The notes under the pieces: generated by a model | Told to the model about the DNA's origin: nothing | What the model saw: the letters and a program-made list of their open reading frames with translations, nothing else | Database searches by the model: none | Made by a program: the position numbers and the translations under genes | Shown: positions 37,267 through 47,800 of the stretch, in pieces | Layout: the number at the start of each line of letters is the position of its first letter | Position numbering within the stretch: position 1 is the first letter of the stretch | Assembly (NCBI GenBank): GCA_963804005.1 | Contig: CAWDOP010000003.1 | Location: 122,006-186,005 of the forward strand | Origin: JAGXRK01 sp963804005 | Lineage (GTDB): Bacteria > Bacteroidota > Ignavibacteria > Ignavibacteriales > Ignavibacteriaceae | DNA: 64,000 bases | Reading direction: 5' to 3'

Positions 37267-40200
37267 ATGAAAATAAATAATGGAATCAATAAAATGATAT
37301 ATGTAAGAATAATCCTAATTGCTTTCTTAACAATTTCAGCATCAAATTTTGTTTTCGCACAGTCAAACATTTATGAGGGTCCGGATGATCCTGCGGGTGA
37401 TATTGATGCCGAAAGGGAAGGCTGGATGGACGGTAATAGAATATTTCTTTACTTCCAAAACACAACAGAGTTATCAGATTGGCCTCGTGAGAATGCATCT
37501 TTATGGCCAAACAATTATGAAGGTACCAGGATGCTGGACGGCATTGGTCTACTCGTTGGTGCAAGGGTCTATTTACAAAATGATACCATCCCTGTTGAAA
37601 ATCCAATGCCTGGTGTCGAATACGATACTTTATTTTATTTACAAACAAGTTATCGGCAGCAAATGGATACTGATCCAACTGGAACAATTGAATGGGGATT
37701 TTACCCGGTGCACGGTTACTTTGATAGAAACAGTGATTACCCTGCGATGAGTAACAGGGATTTTTCCTGGCCAATTGATGGCTGGCCATCAACAGGTGAT
37801 GAGTTAAAGTGGCCTGGTGAATGGAATGGCAGGTTTGGCAGGGGAATAATATATGCAGACCTCGAAACTTTTTTTGTTGTTAATGATGCACACGATCAGG
37901 AATATTTAGGTCCGGAAGATATTGTAAAATACTATCCTCGTCCGGGAAAATTTATTGGATATAAAGATCCTAATGTTACAATCCAGTTTGGTAAACCGTG
38001 GGGAGGATTAGGTTTGAGAGTGGAACAGAGAGGATTTCAGTGGAATAATCCGCAGGCAAGGGATGCCATATTCTGGGAATATTCAATTGCTAATGTTTCT
38101 GATTATAATTTGCCGGAAGTTGCATTCGGTTACTGGGTTGATACCTGGATAGGCGGGGAAAGTGCAAGTGACGAGGTTGGTTATTTTGATACTTTTACCG
38201 ATATGGCATATTGTTGGGATACCGACGGTATTGGTTTTGGCGGAAGACCTACCGGAACACTTGGATTTGCATATCTTGAAAGCCCTGGGGTGCCTCAGGA
38301 TTTTATAGATAATGATCAAGACGGATTAACAGATGAAAAGCGTAACAATGATGCCGGCGCCTTAATTGGTCCTTATGATGGTATTACAAATCTGAATGAT
38401 TTTTTAACATTTTATAAACTTAAAGAAGAAGATTTAAAAGATCATTATGAAGGTGATGAAGATCAGGATTGGATGGATTGGGATGATACGGACGGAAACG
38501 GCGTATATGATGATGGAGAGAATATTAATGATGATGTTGGCCTCGACGGCGTTGGTCCATTAGAATTAAACTACTATGGACCGGATGAAGGCGAAGCAAA
38601 TCATAAGCCCGACTACAGGCAAGGTGTAGGCTGCGAACCAAATTATAATGCAACCGATGTTTCAGAATCCGATATGATAGGGTTAACATCTTTCCGTTTA
38701 TTTAATATTCCGGATGAAAGTTCTTCTTATCAATGGTTCAAAGGTGATAAATCGATGTGGGAATTGATTGGTGAAAAATCACTTCCGGTTGATTTTTGGT
38801 CCGGTAGTTTGAATAATCTGATTTTAACTTTTGCTTCGGGACCCTTTTTATTAGTGAGGGGTACAGAAGAAAGAATTTCAATGTCGGAACTTCACTCTTA
38901 TGATCCTTTAACAGGATTAAATTCATCCGAGCATTATGCACCTGCATTATTCGAACAGAAAAGAATTGTACAAGTGATTTATGAAAAAGATTATAGATTT
39001 GCACAACCTCCTTTGATGCCTACTTTATCCGCAACTGCAGGTGATGGCGAAGTTATATTAACGTGGGATAACAGGTCTGATACAAAAACAAGAGACCCGT
39101 TCTTGGGTAACATAAATGACTTTGAAGGTTACAAATTATATAGAGCAACAGATAAGAAATTTTCAGATCCGGAAATTATCACAGACGGTTTCGGTACTAA
39201 AACTGGACTCAAACCGATTTTCCAATGCGATAAAATAGATAATATACTTGGATTTGCAGAATATGGTTCTGTAAATGGTGCACTTTATTATCTTGGTAAT
39301 GAAACCGGTGTCGTTCATCATTTTGTTGATAATACTGTTCAAAATGGAAGAACATATTATTATGCATTAGTAGCTTATGATTATGGTGATGAAACTCTCG
39401 GTATTTCTCCTTCCGAAAATAATATAATACTGGACTTAGATGAGGCAGAAAATATCAGATTCTATGGACAGAATGTACAAATTGTAGTTCCTCGTCAAAA
39501 TGCAGCAGGTTATGAGCCCCCCGAAATTGAAATCTTGGATGGTAATGATATACTTGGTAGCGGAAATATAGTACCTGAAATATTATCCAGAGATCAAATA
39601 GCTCCGAATAATACTTACAAAATTAAGTTCAATATAGATTCAGTCTTTGCTGTTTCAGATTATGATCATGGATTACTTTACACAACCAGCGGATTTTTTA
39701 TTTATGACGTAACTAATGAGGATTCAGTCGTTTATAGTGAAACACCTGAATACTATGTAAATGAAAACATACAGTATAACGATACGCTTCAATATCATTA
39801 CCTGAATAATCGCAAAGAAATCAAATCAGATGTATTCGCCGGACTTAAACTAAGTATGAATCAACCAATTATATTTTCTGAGATAGATTTTGAAAATTCT
39901 GGCTGGATGGTTGGAAATGGAGATATTAACATTACACCAACACTTAAGGAGACAGCATATTTTCCCTGGGACTATGATATTATATTTGAGGAAAACGCTT
40001 ATACCAGCAAGGTTACTTACACTTACACAATACGAGATGAGGACAACAAAAGTCGTTTAACTAACTTGCTAACCGGAGTAACCTTCAACTTTAAGGTTAT
40101 AAATAGATTTTATACTGATAGCACAGGTGCTTTTGAAAAGCTGGACATTGTTGCGCAAGATATTAATATGAACGGTCAGTTTGATATTGAAACGGACCGG

Positions 40201-40725
40201 GTATTCGTAGGTCCATTGAAAACAACCGGAAGCTGGGCGGGAACGTTATTCATTCTGGATTTTGTTGAAGCAATTCAATCAAACACATTGCCAGAAAGTG
40301 GTGATCGGTTTTTTGTTACATTTAAACGTCCATTCTATTCTACGGATTCACTTCTGTTCAAAATTGTACCTGAAGTAGCTGTCAACCAGGCACTGCTGTC
40401 AAATTCTTTGGATGAAATTAAAGTAGTTCCTAATCCATACGTAGCAACAAATTCAATGGAGCAAGCTGTATCAAATAGATTTCTTAACCAGGGCAGGCGA
40501 CTCATGTTTACACATATTCCGGCTGAATGTAACATCAAAATATTTACTGTCAGCGGAGTTCTTGTTGACGAAATAATTGTTGATAATGAACCTTCAAATG
40601 GTATTATTCATTGGGATTTGCTTAGTCGTGAGGGTCTTGAAGTAGCTGCCGGTGTCTATATATACTTGGTCAAATCTAACTTAACCGGTGAAGTACACAA
40701 AGGTAAATTTGCCTTAATTAAATAG
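37267..40725 (+). CDS. Very large T9SS-exported surface protein of unknown function
   Basis: About 1152 residues from ATG 37267, and another in-frame ATG at 37294 is equally sensible. The signal peptide core is IYVRIILIAFLTISASNFVF. The N-terminal 350 residues are Trp- and Asp-rich. An acidic loop with EF-hand/dockerin-like spacing (DWDDTDGNGVYDDGENINDD) lies near 402. An FN3-like domain starts near 581 (GDGEVILTWDN). The last 100 residues, from VVPNPYVATN to GVYIYLVKSN...GKFALIK, form a T9SS sorting domain. Sandwiched between a TonB receptor and a PorV-like protein, it may be the surface glycan-binding partner that SusD provides elsewhere. That role is inferred. Confidence 0.8.
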   Translation: MKINNGINKMIYVRIILIAFLTISASNFVFAQSNIYEGPDDPAGDIDAEREGWMDGNRIFLYFQNTTELSDWPRENASLWPNNYEGTRMLDGIGLLVGARVYLQNDTIPVENPMPGVEYDTLFYLQTSYRQQMDTDPTGTIEWGFYPVHGYFDRNSDYPAMSNRDFSWPIDGWPSTGDELKWPGEWNGRFGRGIIYADLETFFVVNDAHDQEYLGPEDIVKYYPRPGKFIGYKDPNVTIQFGKPWGGLGLRVEQRGFQWNNPQARDAIFWEYSIANVSDYNLPEVAFGYWVDTWIGGESASDEVGYFDTFTDMAYCWDTDGIGFGGRPTGTLGFAYLESPGVPQDFIDNDQDGLTDEKRNNDAGALIGPYDGITNLNDFLTFYKLKEEDLKDHYEGDEDQDWMDWDDTDGNGVYDDGENINDDVGLDGVGPLELNYYGPDEGEANHKPDYRQGVGCEPNYNATDVSESDMIGLTSFRLFNIPDESSSYQWFKGDKSMWELIGEKSLPVDFWSGSLNNLILTFASGPFLLVRGTEERISMSELHSYDPLTGLNSSEHYAPALFEQKRIVQVIYEKDYRFAQPPLMPTLSATAGDGEVILTWDNRSDTKTRDPFLGNINDFEGYKLYRATDKKFSDPEIITDGFGTKTGLKPIFQCDKIDNILGFAEYGSVNGALYYLGNETGVVHHFVDNTVQNGRTYYYALVAYDYGDETLGISPSENNIILDLDEAENIRFYGQNVQIVVPRQNAAGYEPPEIEILDGNDILGSGNIVPEILSRDQIAPNNTYKIKFNIDSVFAVSDYDHGLLYTTSGFFIYDVTNEDSVVYSETPEYYVNENIQYNDTLQYHYLNNRKEIKSDVFAGLKLSMNQPIIFSEIDFENSGWMVGNGDINITPTLKETAYFPWDYDIIFEENAYTSKVTYTYTIRDEDNKSRLTNLLTGVTFNFKVINRFYTDSTGAFEKLDIVAQDINMNGQFDIETDRVFVGPLKTTGSWAGTLFILDFVEAIQSNTLPESGDRFFVTFKRPFYSTDSLLFKIVPEVAVNQALLSNSLDEIKVVPNPYVATNSMEQAVSNRFLNQGRRLMFTHIPAECNIKIFTVSGVLVDEIIVDNEPSNGIIHWDLLSREGLEVAAGVYIYLVKSNLTGEVHKGKFALIK

Positions 40726-40734
40726 GTAATAATT

Positions 40735-41835
40735 ATGAATGAATATAAAAAGGACTATAAAATGAAGTCATGTATTAGAAATGTTTTTTGCTTATCGCTT
40801 CTTACATTTGTATTACTATTGTTCAGTTCAAGCTCCTACGGTCAGCAACCTTACAGAGTAGGGACTACAGCTGCAAATTTTTTGGAAATCGGATATGGTT
40901 CCAGGGGAATTGCGATGGGTGATGCGGTCGTAAGTACGATTGATGATATTTCTTCCATTTATTGGAACCCAGCAGGACTGGCTCATATCGAAAACATAGA
41001 GGCGATGTTTCAAATGCGTCCCTGGTTTGTAGATATAAATTTAGGCATGGCTGCAGTTGGGATTTGTCTTGAAAATTTAGGTACCGTCGGAGTAGGAGTA
41101 ATGTATGCAGACTACGGTGAGATGGATGTTACTACAATGGATAGGCAGGAAGGTACCGGAGAAACTTTTAATGCCTTAGATTTTTCTTTATCGCTTTCGT
41201 ATGCCAGAAACCTTGTTGAATGGTTTGCTTTTGGTGTAACAGTCAAATATATATCTTCAAATATATGGGAAATGAATGCAAGTGCATTGGCTTTTGACAT
41301 GGGTGTTTCTTTTAACACCGAGTTTTTTTCTCCAACAGAAAACAAAATTGACGGTTTAAAGATTGGAATGAGTATAGCTAATTATGGAACCAGAATGCAA
41401 TATGATGGAAATAATCTTTTAAATCCTATTGATATTCTGCCTAATGAACAAGGTAATTATCCTAACGTGGAAGGACAATTCAGACTAAGGGAGTGGGAAC
41501 TGCCGTTGATATTCCGTGTTGGCTTTTCGGTGACTCCAATCGTAACAAATAATACCAGGCTTACTCTTGCCGTAGATGCCCTACATCCAAATAATAACAG
41601 TGAATCTTTAAACGCAGGAGCTGAATATTTATGGGATGTTGAAACTTTTGGTGAAATGTTTTTAAGAGGGGGATATAAAGGATTATTTATGAACGACTCA
41701 CAGTATGGATTATCTCTGGGTGCAGGTGTGGCAATGGAAGTTAAAGGTAATATTAAAATAATTATTGACTATGCATATCAGGATTTGGGAATTCTTGGTT
41801 ATGCAAATTCATTTGGTGTAGGAGTTGCTTTTTAG
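40735..41835 (+). CDS. PorV/PorQ-family outer-membrane protein
   Basis: A 366-residue barrel precursor. ATG 40762 (MKSCIRNV) gives a cleaner signal peptide than 40735. The mature start carries the family signature FLEIGYGSRGIAMGDAVVST and ISSIYWNPAGLAHI. The rest is a FadL-like strand pattern ending NSFGVGVAF. PorV shuttles T9SS cargo to the attachment complex. This extra copy, nine bases after a T9SS cargo gene and inside a sugar locus, suggests a dedicated shuttle or pore. Confidence 0.85.
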   Translation: MNEYKKDYKMKSCIRNVFCLSLLTFVLLLFSSSSYGQQPYRVGTTAANFLEIGYGSRGIAMGDAVVSTIDDISSIYWNPAGLAHIENIEAMFQMRPWFVDINLGMAAVGICLENLGTVGVGVMYADYGEMDVTTMDRQEGTGETFNALDFSLSLSYARNLVEWFAFGVTVKYISSNIWEMNASALAFDMGVSFNTEFFSPTENKIDGLKIGMSIANYGTRMQYDGNNLLNPIDILPNEQGNYPNVEGQFRLREWELPLIFRVGFSVTPIVTNNTRLTLAVDALHPNNNSESLNAGAEYLWDVETFGEMFLRGGYKGLFMNDSQYGLSLGAGVAMEVKGNIKIIIDYAYQDLGILGYANSFGVGVAF

Positions 41836-41838
41836 AAA

Positions 41839-43346
41839 ATGGTAATCACTATTAAAAATTATATAATATCAGAATCATTGTTCATTATTCTGATTTTTTT
41901 TACATCAAACATAAATCTGTTTAGCCAGACAGATGCAGATGTAATCATTGCAAAAATTGGGAATAAGACAATTACAAAAATGGAGTTCATGAACAGGGCT
42001 GAGTTTACACCAAGACCAGACTATTGTCGGTTGGATAATTATGTTCACAAAAAAATTGTGCTGAACACATTAATTGCTGAAAAGTTAATGGCTGCTGAAG
42101 CCGGTGAAAATAACGAACTCACAAACACTCCGGAATATGCTGCATATTTAACTGGTAGAAAAGAACAAGCCATGAGGCAAATCCATTATTATGAAAAAGC
42201 TTTTGTAAACTCCAAACCGGATTCAGCCGATGTTGCCAAAGTTTTTAGTATTGCAGGAAGAACTTACAACATATCTTACTTTAGGATAAAAGATTCGAGC
42301 CAGGCACATCATGTCTTCGAAGACTTACTCAACTCCAAAATATCTTTTGATTCTTTATTTTTTGCATTATCACCTGCTGATACAATCCCTACAAAACAGA
42401 TTTCTTATTTAAATCAAGAATTGCCTGTTATTCACGAGGCATTGTTTTCAAATGAATTAATTAAAGGTGAAATACTTGTACCTGTATATGCCGATGATTC
42501 TTATTTGTTTATTCGGGTTGATGGGTGGACAGATAGAGTTAGCCTTAAGCGAGAAAGATAAAAATCATCGATGGAGAAGTGTTTATAATAAATTAACCGA
42601 GGATAATGCAATTGCTTCATACGAAAACTACATCTCTGAAATTATGCGAGGTAAAAATGTCAACTTTAATTATGACACATTCAAGAAATTAGTTGAAATT
42701 ACTGCCCCGTATTTTTTACAATCAAGCACAAATAAAAAGGGATTATTAAATAATAGTCTATGGACGCCCAGTAGTGAAGGTGAAGTCATAATAGATAATC
42801 TTTATGATGTAGATGATATTAAGAGATTGGAATCTTCTGACGATCGATGGTGAAATCTGGACAGTTGAAAAGTTAATTGATGAATTAAAAAAACACCCGT
42901 TGGTCTTTCGCAAAAAGGAATTGATAAAGAAAAATTTTGCTGAACAAATGAAACTAGCAATTGTCGATTTGATAAGAGACAAATATATAACTCAAGATGC
43001 CTACAAATTCGGATTTGATGATCATCCACTTGTACTTAGAAATGTTTCATTGTGGAAGGATAATCTTCTGGCGATTTTCCAAAAATTTACAATCTTAGAA
43101 TCTGTGGAGGATAGTTCACTGAATAGAATGGAAGTGATTGATAAAGTTATGAATCCGTATATACGAGAACTCCAGAAAAGATATTCAAATACTATAAAGA
43201 TAAATATTAAAGAATTTGAAAAAATAAAATTAACAAGTCTGGATATGATTACACTACAGCCCGATCAGGCATTTCCGTTTATTGTACCGCTTTTCCCGGA
43301 ATTGACTACTATAAACAAATTGGATTATGGTGAGGTAATTAATTAA
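41839..43346 (+). pseudogene. SurA/PpiC-like periplasmic foldase, two frameshifts
   Basis: The product is split over three frames. An exported N-terminal part (signal to about residue 30, then ADVIIAKIGNKTITKMEF, as in PpiC/SurA chaperones) stops at 42561. The middle part reads on from ALSEKDKNHRWRS, and the last part from RDWNLLTIDGEIWTVEKL. Removing one A at 42541 and one A at 42821-42822 restores a single 501-residue frame. It may be a true pseudogene or sequence error. A peptidyl-prolyl isomerase or chaperone after the TonB receptor, surface protein and PorV genes would suit folding of those envelope proteins. Confidence 0.6.
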
Positions 43347-43363
43347 GTGTATTGGAGAATTTG

Positions 43364-45184
43364 ATGAGCAATTGCTTTAAATATTTAAGATACTTTTTTT
43401 GGACGTATTTACTTTTTACATCATCTGTTTCTTTTGCACAAACGACAGAACTTATCATAGATATTGATGAGGAATATCAAACAATAGATAACTTCGGTGC
43501 ATCGGATTGCTGGTCATTTCAAATAGTTGGCGGATGGTATACTCCCAATAAGGAAAAAATTGCTGATCTTCTTTTTTCAACAGAAAGCGGAATCGGTCTT
43601 TCAGCCTGGAGATTTAATATTGGTGCAGGTAAAGAAAATAATAGAATAACTCATCCCTGGAGAAGTGTTGAAACTTTTGAAATCGCAGAGGGTGTTTACG
43701 ATTGGACTCGACAGGCTGAAGAAACATGGTTCTTACATGCAGCAAAAGAGAGAGGAGTTGATCAGTTTATTGCATTTATTAACTCACCTACTGCAAGAAT
43801 GAACAGAAGCGGATATACAAATTGTGATGACGGTCTCGGTTCAACCAATTTAAAAGATGGTTACGAAGGGCAGTTTGCAACTTATCTTGTTGATATTCTA
43901 AAACATTTTCGAGATGATGAGAATATTGAATTTACTCATATCAGTCCTGTGAACGAACCGCAGTGGGAATGGAATCAAAGTAATCAGGAAGGGAACCGGG
44001 CAAGCAATGAAGATATTAAAAATATAGTTCTTGCATTATACGACGAATTAGTTGAAAATGATATCAATACAGAAATTTCAATCGGTGAAAGCGGGGATAT
44101 TCCAAGTTGGTATAACAGAGCAAATGGCATATCAAATGAATATGGTGAGGAGTATGGAAATTATCTTAATACTTTTTGCAATGACACATCAATAAATAAT
44201 AAAATCAGCAAAGTGCTTAGCGGACACTCTTATTGGTCAGATTTAATTGTATCTGAATTAGTTCAAGACAGAATTGAATTTAAAGCACGGCTTATTAATT
44301 ATTTTAACCAGGGATGGAAGTACTGGCAAACGGAATACTGCCAAATGGAGGGTCCTTATAATGAAGGCGGCTGGGGAAGGGACTTAACAATGACTACGGC
44401 ATTGAATGTAGCTCGTGTAATTCATTTTGATTTAACAATTCTAAATGCAAGTGCCTGGCAATGGTGGACTGCTATGTCACCCGAAAATTATAAGGATGGA
44501 CTTCTTTATACAGACTATTTGAAGAACGGACTTCAATCAATTATTGAATCCAAAATTCTCTGGACTCTGGGTAATTACAGTAAATTTATCCGACCCGGTT
44601 CAAAAAGAATTAAATGTGATGGCGCCGCTGATAAATATAGTGTAATGGCATCAGCTTATAAAGACGAAATTAATGATAAGCTCATTGTTGTTATTATAAA
44701 CGTTACTGACCAGGACAAAGATTTCTTGTTTTCGATTAGCGGTGCTGATAGTAGTTTCTCTTTTACATCATTTATAACATCAGATAATGAAGGTGATGAT
44801 TTAAGAGAAGATATAACATTTAGTGTAAATGACGGAATTACTATTCCTGCTAAATCAGTTGTAACATTGGTTGGTAATCTGGGAATTATCAATAGCATAG
44901 GGCAAACTGAGATAAATCCTATATCACCTAAACTGTACATTAATTATCCTAATCCTTTTAATCCTGAAACGCTAATTAGCTATTATCTCCCAAAGACATC
45001 GAAAATATCTTTAGAAGTTTTTGACAGTCTGGGAAGAAAAATAAAAACTCTTGTTAGTGATATTAAATCAGAAGGTAATCACAGTATAAAATTTCATCCA
45101 AAAGAATTAAGCAGCGGATTATATTTTGCCCGATTAAACAGTGAAAATTTTTTCGATACAATAAAAATGATTTATATAAAATGA
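43364..45184 (+). CDS. GH30-family glycoside hydrolase with T9SS signal
   Basis: A 606-residue secreted glycosidase. ATG 43364 is chosen because GGAG lies six bases upstream. The signal peptide ends near SSVSFAQ. The (beta/alpha)8 domain carries the acid/base Glu198 in SPVNEPQWEW and the nucleophile Glu324 in WQTEYCQMEG, the GH30 layout. A beta-sandwich follows to about 520. The last 85 residues start with NYPNPFNPETLISYYLPK, a T9SS type A sorting domain, so the enzyme acts on the cell surface. In a galactose locus an endo-beta-1,6-galactanase is the most likely activity, but substrate is inferred. Confidence 0.85.
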   Translation: MSNCFKYLRYFFWTYLLFTSSVSFAQTTELIIDIDEEYQTIDNFGASDCWSFQIVGGWYTPNKEKIADLLFSTESGIGLSAWRFNIGAGKENNRITHPWRSVETFEIAEGVYDWTRQAEETWFLHAAKERGVDQFIAFINSPTARMNRSGYTNCDDGLGSTNLKDGYEGQFATYLVDILKHFRDDENIEFTHISPVNEPQWEWNQSNQEGNRASNEDIKNIVLALYDELVENDINTEISIGESGDIPSWYNRANGISNEYGEEYGNYLNTFCNDTSINNKISKVLSGHSYWSDLIVSELVQDRIEFKARLINYFNQGWKYWQTEYCQMEGPYNEGGWGRDLTMTTALNVARVIHFDLTILNASAWQWWTAMSPENYKDGLLYTDYLKNGLQSIIESKILWTLGNYSKFIRPGSKRIKCDGAADKYSVMASAYKDEINDKLIVVIINVTDQDKDFLFSISGADSSFSFTSFITSDNEGDDLREDITFSVNDGITIPAKSVVTLVGNLGIINSIGQTEINPISPKLYINYPNPFNPETLISYYLPKTSKISLEVFDSLGRKIKTLVSDIKSEGNHSIKFHPKELSSGLYFARLNSENFFDTIKMIYIK

Positions 45185-45295
45185 TTTTCCCGGTTAATAA
45201 ATTTTTTAGCTGATTGATTATAAAACAGATATAATTTGGTTTCAACATATAAAAATAATTTATAACTATTATTAATTAATAATAAAGGAGCAGTC

Positions 45296-47669
45296 ATGAA
45301 AAATCTTTTAATAATTGTTTTTATCTGGTCAATTACAGTGCTCTTCACTTACGCACAAACTACTTCTCAGGTGTTTTACAATGGAAGAGAAACGCCTGAA
45401 GGAATGTGGGTTTGGCTATGGGGATTTGCAGAGTACCCGTATCAGGTTGATGATGCTGGCTATACACCCGGAACTGCGGCTTATAGGTGGGCAACCGAAG
45501 ATCAGAGTTATGATTACCAAGGAATATTCTTTGGATTTGATACAGGGTTTGATATGACAGCTATTTGGAATACTGCCTCAGTTCACTTTAAAATTAAGGC
45601 ATCCAAATGGTGTAAGCCCAACGGATACTATGTATGTTTGGCTTTATGATCCCCGATGGAACGATTGGGATCATGCCGTTTATTATATAATAGAATACTA
45701 CCAGGATTTAAATGACGGTGAGTGGCATTATTTTAGTGTTCCTCTTAGTTCATTTCTGGTCAATCAAAGTCCAATTGACAAAACAGACATTGCAGCAGTT
45801 AGTTTTGAAGCAGTCAACGATAATTTAATATCTGAAGAATTGTTCATTGATGATGTTTGGATTGGAAATCCGGATATTCATGGAACCATGACTATTTTTA
45901 ATGGAATGACGGTTGTACCTCAAATTGAGACCGAAGTTTGGGGTTTTCAAAATAATAACATTGTTATTGCTGAAGGTGAAGGATATGCTGAAGGTACAAA
46001 TGCTATAGTCTGGGAAAATAATACAACTTCTAATTATAATAACGCCGGAATAGGTTTTTCTTTTAATCCTCAGCAATTTACATATGCATTTACGGCAGAT
46101 ACTTTTAAGATTAAAATAAAAGCACCTGCAGGAATTAATAATCTTGCATTGGTTTTATGGGATCAAAGCTTGAATGTTGCCGTTAAGATTATCGATGATG
46201 TTGTTTGGGATGGAGAATGGAAAATATTAAAATATGCGTTGGCAGATTTTACTAAGGATGTCTCTCTGGATTTGAATGATATTTATTATTTTAGCATTGG
46301 TCCGGCTGATGCCGCTATTCCCGAGAGAATATTGATTGACGATATTTGGATTGGAAATCCTTTTATAGATTTTACTCCCCCGCCTGCACCTCAAAACTTT
46401 ATTATCACAAAAGATAATTCTTTCCCGTATACTAATTTTATTTATTGGGATAACATTGATTCTGAGACTGACGAAACATATAATGTTTATGCCAGCTTAA
46501 AACCAATTACAGACCTTAATGCATCTAGTGTGTTCTTTATTGGGCGTGATGTTCCTGAAGGTGATGATCAAACAGTTGGAGTTGTTCATCGAATTTATTA
46601 TCCTCTGCAAGATGGAGAGCTATCATATTATTATGCAGCTAATACTACTGATGCCGCTGGAAATGAATCTTTAACATTTACAACAATAGCGCAACCATTC
46701 AATAATATAGCTAAAGAAAGGGCAATCATATCCTTGAATGCACCCAATTTTGTTGCTGATGGAGATTTAAGTGAATGGCAGAATATTAAACCATTCTATG
46801 TATACCCTGAACCTGGTCGAGTATGGGGCGAAATTGATGATGAATATGATTACTCAGCATATTGTTATGTAGCAATGGATAATGAAAATCTTTATGTAGC
46901 ATTTGATGTAATTGATGATTTGTTCACATACAAAGAAACCAATTCCAAAGACTGGTGGGAAGATGAAGCCATTGAGTTTTTCTTTGGCTTATATGAACTA
47001 AATCCTGACCATACATACTGGGAGCGTGGAGAGGAACCTGATTATAGAGTTGTATTTAAACCTTATGAAATTGAATTATTAGAGAATGGCACAATAGACG
47101 ATAATACAGAAAATTACTATTTCGAACCGTTAGGAGAATCCGATTATGTGCTGGAAGCAAAAATTCCTTTCAGCATGATACACATCGATGGTGATGCTAT
47201 ATTTACTCCGGTTGAAGGTATGACTATTCCGTTTGAAATTTTTGCGACTGATGCCGATGTTACTAATCAAGGAGCACAGGGAAGGTTGCAGTTTGGATAT
47301 AATCCTACACTAGACCCGTGGGGATGGGGACCCGAAGTATGGACATTTGCCTGGGTAGGAATGCCGGACTTAACGGATGTTGAGGATGGAAAAAATGGCA
47401 CAGTGTATTCTTATAAACTGTTCAATAATTATCCAAACCCGTTTAATCCAACAACTAACATAAATTATCAGATTGCCGAATTCAGTCACGTTTCTATAAA
47501 AATTTATGATTTGCTTGGTCGAGAAGTTGCCAACTTGGTTAATGAACAGCAAACAGCCGGTAGTTACAATGTTAAATTTAATGGAATGGATTTAGCAAGC
47601 GGTATATACTTCTACCAGATAAAAGCGGGTAGCTTTATAGATACTCAAAAAATGGTGTTGTTAAGATAA
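45296..47669 (+). pseudogene. T9SS carbohydrate-binding surface protein, one frameshift
   Basis: Removing one A in the AAA at 45605-45607 joins the signal-peptide part (MKNLLIIVFIWSITVLFTYA) to the rest and gives 790 residues reading ASNGVSPTDTMYVW across the join. Two related beta-sandwich modules end in LFIDDVWIGNP and ILIDDIWIGNP. An FN3-like segment (about 365-465) follows, then a CBM9/DOMON-like module (GDLSEWQNIKPFYVY, WWEDEAIEFFFGLYE). A T9SS sorting domain starting NYPNPFNPTTNINYQ ends the protein. It probably binds a glycan at the surface for the neighbouring GH30. Single-base sequence error is as likely as decay. Confidence 0.7.
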
Positions 47670-47682
47670 ATGATTATAGATT

Positions 47683-47712
47683 TTACCTATGCGGATAATT
47701 CCGCATAGGTAA
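47683..47712 (+). terminator. Long perfect hairpin between two locus genes
   Basis: Thirteen-base-pair stem with arms TTACCTATGCGGA / TCCGCATAGGTAA and tetraloop TAAT, 14 bases after the stop of the carbohydrate-binding protein. Only a short T-run (TTT) follows, so it may be a weak terminator or an mRNA 3'-end stabiliser that lowers expression of downstream genes. Confidence 0.65.
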
Positions 47713-47800
47713 TTTCTGAAAAAGAATTTTAGAACTTATAGCTATTTCTTTTTAATTTATTAGCAATATTCCTTCTGGGTGTATTTCTATGGAGCAAACC

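Noticed and set aside
34513..40725. Classical SusC/SusD pair
   Set aside because: The protein after the receptor has a signal peptidase I-type signal and a T9SS tail, not a SusD lipoprotein of about 550 residues.
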